NCBI GenBank assembly: GCA_900318815.1
Contig: ONMA01000027.1
Location: 18,037 to 82,036, forward strand
Direction of reading: 5' to 3'
From: an uncultured Prevotellaceae bacterium
Lineage (GTDB): Bacteria > Bacteroidota > Bacteroidia > Bacteroidales > Bacteroidaceae
DNA: 64,000 bases
The translations under genes and the position numbers were made by a program. How positions within the stretch are numbered: position 1 is the first letter of the stretch; every line of letters starts with the position of its first letter. Below are positions 60,533-64,000 of the stretch, one piece after another. The notes beneath the pieces are model-generated. The model searched no databases, was not told the DNA's origin, and was given only the letters and a program-made list of their open reading frames with translations.

Positions 60533-61794
60533 TTATTCGATGTTTAATGCTTTCTTGATAATCGGCTCCAATTCCTCGGCATCTGTGGAGGTGGAGAGAA
60601 TGGTGCCGTCGCGGTCGATGAGGTACATGGCACCACCGGCATTGCCTGCTCCGTTCTTGCGCCACACACCGTTCTCGTCGTTCAGTTCCAACAGGCTCGG
60701 CCAGGGGTAGCCGTCCTTCTTCGCTGCATTTTCCATCGCTTGGCGATTACGTTCACGGGCGATGGCAATGACGGTGAAGCCTTTGTCCTTGTATTTCTCA
60801 TAGACGTGGCCGTCGGTATTGCGAACCGTGTAGTCGATGTAAGGCTTTCCAGGCTGTAGGCGGTAGGCTGTCTCGGCGGAGGCAATCTGGTCGTGAATGG
60901 GGTGGCCAGGATGGTAACTGGCGAGTTTGTCGTGATAGAGCGTCAGATATGGCACAAACTGCGACTTGTCGAAGTTCACATAGTTGTCTGCATGTTTGAG
61001 AGCTTGGATGGCATCAAGTACATCGTAAAGCGTCCAAAGCATGGGGTGCTCTTATGTTTGAGAGCTTGGATGGCATCAAGTACATCGTAAAGCGTCCAAA
61101 GCATGGGGTGCTCTTCGGCGTATGCTATGCGAAACGGACGAATACCTGAGGTGATGCTGTCTCGCTGCTGTTTCAGCTGCAAACCTTGTGCTGTAAACTG
61201 TTCACTCTCGTTTCGCATATAGTGGTTTACGACCTGGCGGACAGAGTCAACGTATGCCTCTGGCAGACTATCCACATTCAAAGACCGTGCTTTGCTAATA
61301 GTGGAAATGAAGTCTGCTTTGTAGAACTCCGCCCTGCGGTCAGGGTTCTCCAACTTATTGTCGATTTCCTCGACGGGGTTCCAGAAACGCACTTCCTCAA
61401 TGCTGTCCTTCACCGCATGCTTGCGTCCTTCCTCTCCGTTGCTGACGATATGTATGCGTTTGTCTTTATACATCGTGACGTTCACGTTGCAGTTCTCGGC
61501 GATGAACTTGCCCTCAAACCAACGACTCGTTTCGTATTGGTTCAGAAAGAATACCACATAGAGCCTTGGGAAGTCGGTCTCAATGTCGTAGGTGAAGTGT
61601 CCGTCCTTGGCTTTCACATGAAAACGCGGCTCGTCCACCACACGCAGGTCAGTTCCTGCCTCGCAGATGATGATTTCGTCGCCCCATGCGTCGGTCTCTA
61701 ATGTTCCTTCGACGTGGCATTTTACTTGCCCCTGCCCCGCCACTGCAACGAGGGCAAGCAGGATGGTGATGATGGTTTTCTTGTTCATATTCAT
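60533..61794 (-). pseudogene. Thioredoxin-like (TlpA/DUF4369-type) secreted protein, frameshifted by a 62-bp duplication
   Basis: Two frames (61794-60976 and 61042-60533) share LWTLYDVLDAIQALKH. A perfect 62-bp tandem duplication (60992-61053 and 61054-61115) shifts the frame. Removing one copy leaves 1200 bases, a clean 399-residue frame. The product would have a signal peptide ending AGQGQ (about 22), a DUF4369-like beta domain (to about 130), a helical linker, and a thioredoxin-fold end: YIDYTVRNTDGHVYE, KYKDKGFTVIAIARERN, AMYLIDRDGTI. The stretch that normally holds WCxxC between the first two segments is missing. Last gene of the ECF operon. Either a true recent mutation, a phase-variable switch, or an assembly artefact. 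Confidence 0.82.
60992..61115. repeat. Perfect 62-bp tandem duplication
   Basis: Bases 60992-61053 and 61054-61115 are identical, each beginning ATGTTTGAGAGCTTGG and ending GGGGTGCTCTT. 62 is not a multiple of three. Confidence 0.97.
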
Positions 61795-61813
61795 TTCTTA
61801 TTTGTCTTTACCT

Positions 61814-62821
61814 TTAATACAGCCCCTCGAAATCCTTTTCGGGAATGAAATCAAAGTTGTAGGTTTGATGGACTTTCAGCCAAAGACGCGGTATGGCAAA
61901 TCGGGTGACGTCGGCGGTGTTGAGTTCCAGAATGTGGATGCCTTCTGGTGACTGCTCCATCATGATGTTGTAGATGCGACGCTTCGCTGCGTAGTCATAG
62001 ACCGAGTAACGCAATATGTCTGCGCACCAGTCTCCCCGCTCCAAATACTCCTTGAATCTTGCCGTCGTACTGAGTACGGTTCCCATGCGAGGCTGCTCTG
62101 TGGCAATGCGGTTCAGACGGTTGTAGAAATCTACTGCCACGTCGATGCGGCGGCTGTCCCTGGCGGGTATGAAATAGTGGTTACCAGTGACCACGGACAT
62201 TGCCAACGAGTCCGCATCACGTCCCTTGCTGATTGGCGGCAGGAATTTATCATAGTTCTCTGGAATGGCCACACCGCTGTCCCACTCATACTTGACCTCA
62301 TAGACCTTAACGCCCTTCTGCTCAGACAAGAACGCCTTTAGCATTTCCTGTACAGACTCGATGTCATCGGATTTCAGTGTGATATTGACTGGCTTTTTGA
62401 TTGAATGGCCAAAGGTGAACCAGTCCCGCTCTGTCTCGTCTTTCCAGCACTTCATGTATAGATACTCCTGGGGATTACTTCCCAAGGTGATGCTATAGTC
62501 AAGGGAGTCTTGCGATGTGTAGCGATAACTGTTTTCTGCGGTCAGACACAACCTGTCGAGCAGTTCCTGCACATTACGCAACAGAAAATCGTGCTCTGCG
62601 GTGGTGTCTTGCACGGAATGGACAATGCTATATTCTTCAAACATGCAAGAATCCTCTTTGCATATCAAGGCACGCTGCCCATATATTCCCCTATTCACGA
62701 GACTGTCGAAAAGTTCGCTGACGGTCTCTATCTGGTGTTGCTGTTTCAAGGCAACGGTTTGTGTGCAAGAGGCAATGCTGATGCCTGCAAGCGCAATCAG
62801 AATGATGTTCTTTGTTTTCAT
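61814..62821 (-). CDS. Hypothetical lipoprotein of the ECF operon
   Basis: 335 residues from MKTKNIIL (62821); the longer frame from 62917 overlaps the anti-sigma gene and is rejected. Lipobox GISIAS/C (Cys at about 19). The rest is mixed alpha/beta with SLDYSITLGSNPQEYLYMK, VKVYEVKYEWDSGVAIPENYD and FAIPRLWLKVHQTYNFDFIP; no family recognised. It lies 2 bases before the anti-sigma stop on the same transcript, so it belongs to the same envelope-stress or signalling operon. Confidence 0.72.
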   Translation of the reverse strand: MKTKNIILIALAGISIASCTQTVALKQQHQIETVSELFDSLVNRGIYGQRALICKEDSCMFEEYSIVHSVQDTTAEHDFLLRNVQELLDRLCLTAENSYRYTSQDSLDYSITLGSNPQEYLYMKCWKDETERDWFTFGHSIKKPVNITLKSDDIESVQEMLKAFLSEQKGVKVYEVKYEWDSGVAIPENYDKFLPPISKGRDADSLAMSVVTGNHYFIPARDSRRIDVAVDFYNRLNRIATEQPRMGTVLSTTARFKEYLERGDWCADILRYSVYDYAAKRRIYNIMMEQSPEGIHILELNTADVTRFAIPRLWLKVHQTYNFDFIPEKDFEGLY

Positions 62822-62822
62822 A

Positions 62823-63209
62823 TCAGTATTGTATGTCAATGGTTGTTTGTTGATGTATGTAGGCGGCAAGCCTCTCACCCTTTTCTTTGATTTCCATCTG
62901 ATGGGTAAGGCAGGCATCCGCTCTCGTTAGCTCGTCTTCGTATTGCCATGTAGAAATCTCTTTGGCCTGGCTTAAACGATGCGAGTGTTGAATGGGCGAC
63001 TCTGCCTTATTATTATATTGGAGCGTCAGCAACAGCAAGACGCTGGCGGCTGCGGCAGCGATGGATATGGGGTAGAGCCAGCGGCGGATGGTCTTCCGGG
63101 GCTTGACACGCCGCATAACCCGCTGCTCCATGTCGTCGGGCATCTTCAGCCGTGCGGCACGGTCGTTCTGTCGCTGCAAGGCTTGGCGGAAAAGCTGTTC
63201 ATTATTCAT
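62823..63209 (-). CDS. Anti-sigma-factor-like membrane protein
   Basis: 128 residues. Cytoplasmic N-terminus (RMPDDMEQRVMRRVKP-like stretch), then one transmembrane segment (about 47-64, LYPISIAAAAASVLLLLTL) and a periplasmic tail of about 60 residues. It overlaps the sigma gene by 8 bases, the usual sigma/anti-sigma arrangement. No clear zinc anti-sigma motif, so the role is inferred from position and topology. Confidence 0.65.
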   Translation of the reverse strand: MNNEQLFRQALQRQNDRAARLKMPDDMEQRVMRRVKPRKTIRRWLYPISIAAAAASVLLLLTLQYNNKAESPIQHSHRLSQAKEISTWQYEDELTRADACLTHQMEIKEKGERLAAYIHQQTTIDIQY

Positions 63210-63801
63210 CGTTCATTCGTGTTAGGATGATTCTGAGTCGTTGTCTGATTCTGTGAAGCTGGGTGGTGAGCCGCGATACTTCACGGTCGAGAGAGTTTTC
63301 ATCGTTGCCTTCCTTACTTTTCGCCACGCTGTCGGGCTTGGAGCCTTGACCTCCTACTGTGATGTAGGCAATTTCTTTGAGCGGGCGCTGGTCGAAGTAG
63401 TAGAACTGCAGGAGCATCTGTTCCTCTGGTGTCAGTCGTAGGATGGCTTCGTCAAGCTGTTCGGCAGTCGTGTCCGTCGGCAGCTCATCGGGGAAGTCAT
63501 CGCCCACATCGAGCGATAGCACGGCCTGGCGTTTTCGTCGCCGCAGATGATGCAGTGCCTCATGGTAGGCTATGCGCTGCAGCCATGTAGTCAGGGATGC
63601 TCTCTGCGGATCAAAGCCCTTGCGGTGCTCGTAGGCGGCAACAAACGTGTTCTGCACCACGTCCTCGGCATCCTCCTGCTGTACGACGATGCGCCCCACG
63701 AATGTCATCAACGTAGGGCCATAGTGTCTGACCAGCAGGCCAAAGTCTTTGTCGCTGCCGTCTCGCATGAGTTGTATGAGCATCTTCTCGTCATTCGTCA
63801 T
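63202..63801 (-). CDS. ECF-type RNA polymerase sigma factor
   Basis: 199 residues from MTNDEKML (63801); an ATG seven codons earlier is possible. Region 2 has VRHYGPTLMTFVGRIVVQQEDAEDVVQNTFVAAYEH and ASLTTWLQRIAYHEALHHLRRRKR; region 4 has LRLTPEEQMLLQFYYFDQRPLKEIAYIT and then TTQLHRIRQRLRIIL. Between the last two, where a short HTH turn is expected, lie about 26 extra residues (VGGQGSKPDSVAKSK..DREV), an oddity that may alter promoter binding. It heads the operon sigma, anti-sigma, lipoprotein, thioredoxin-like protein. Confidence 0.88.
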   Translation of the reverse strand: MTNDEKMLIQLMRDGSDKDFGLLVRHYGPTLMTFVGRIVVQQEDAEDVVQNTFVAAYEHRKGFDPQRASLTTWLQRIAYHEALHHLRRRKRQAVLSLDVGDDFPDELPTDTTAEQLDEAILRLTPEEQMLLQFYYFDQRPLKEIAYITVGGQGSKPDSVAKSKEGNDENSLDREVSRLTTQLHRIRQRLRIILTRMNDE

Positions 63802-63903
63802 TCTATCTATATATAGACGCAAGGAGGCGAAATGTCACGCCACGGTGCCTGAATTTAAGATATATTAAAGAACTTGCGGCTATGTTCATTGTCTGACTCG
63901 TTT

Positions 63904-64000
63904 TTATTTCAGCCTTTCCTTCAGTCTCGTCAATTCGTAGTCGAAGTTGTAGAAGCCTTGCAATTGCAGATCGTCGCGGACACGGCGGCAGTCGGGGGTG
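63904..64000 (-). CDS. 3' end of an unidentified gene
   Basis: The minus-strand frame open to the window edge ends TPDCRRVRDDLQLQGFYNFD then YELTRLKERLK and TAA at 63906-63904. Too little to assign a family. It lies upstream of and on the same strand as the sigma gene, 102 bases away. Confidence 0.55.
   Translation of the reverse strand, partial: TPDCRRVRDDLQLQGFYNFDYELTRLKERLK

Overview
The window looks like the chromosome of a Prevotella-like member of the Bacteroidales. Evidence: repeated perfect matches to the Bacteroidota housekeeping promoter (TTTG, 19-20 bases, TAnnTTTG); SusC/SusD pairs with fasciclin lipoproteins; secreted proteins ending in GLYIxxGKK-type tails; a VirE relic; and intergenic repeats that also turn up inside genes. 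No rRNA or tRNA gene was seen.

Layout. 1-2.0 kb: 3' part of an M16 peptidase. 2.3-7.1 kb: a giant secreted CARDB-repeat protein. 7.3-9.0 kb: class I fumarase. 9.1-13.7 kb: a secreted M6 protease / BACON-like lipoprotein / M6 protease operon. 13.7-16.7 kb: nagB, an acyl-CoA synthetase and a 42-residue ORF. 16.7-18.3 kb: a nest of non-coding inverted repeats. 18.3-22.0 kb: a DUF4353-like lipoprotein and a LytS/LytTR two-component pair. 22.3-26.0 kb (minus strand): CYTH protein, a small membrane protein, prfB, a C_GCAxxG_C_C protein, VanZ-like protein and a small lipoprotein.

26.0-40.4 kb is a defence-island-like region. It opens with a symmetric 22-bp-period repeat array and a rod-shaped structured RNA. 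Next come a PLD-nuclease/SNF2 helicase and an Eco57I-like DNA methyltransferase, then HNH, SLOG/DprA-like, KAP NTPase, RloB and AAA ATPase genes. A second, decayed copy of the module's 3' end follows: methyltransferase tail, a small RNA with its own promoter and terminator, a NYN-nuclease stub, and a SLOG gene with a nonsense codon. The AT-rich cargo between the two copies suggests transfer.

40.9-58.7 kb is one long minus-strand operon (fasciclin - SusC - SusD - fasciclin - fasciclin - SusC - SusD) under a consensus promoter, with no glycoside hydrolase and no regulator in view. 59.0-60.4 kb holds VirE and accessory-gene relics around an intact PD-(D/E)XK-like nuclease and a second small RNA of the promoter/GCAA-terminator type. 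60.5-63.8 kb is an ECF sigma / anti-sigma / lipoprotein / thioredoxin-like operon whose last gene is broken by a perfect 62-bp tandem duplication. The window ends in the 3' end of another minus-strand gene.

All calls come from reading the sequence and translations; no database search was run.
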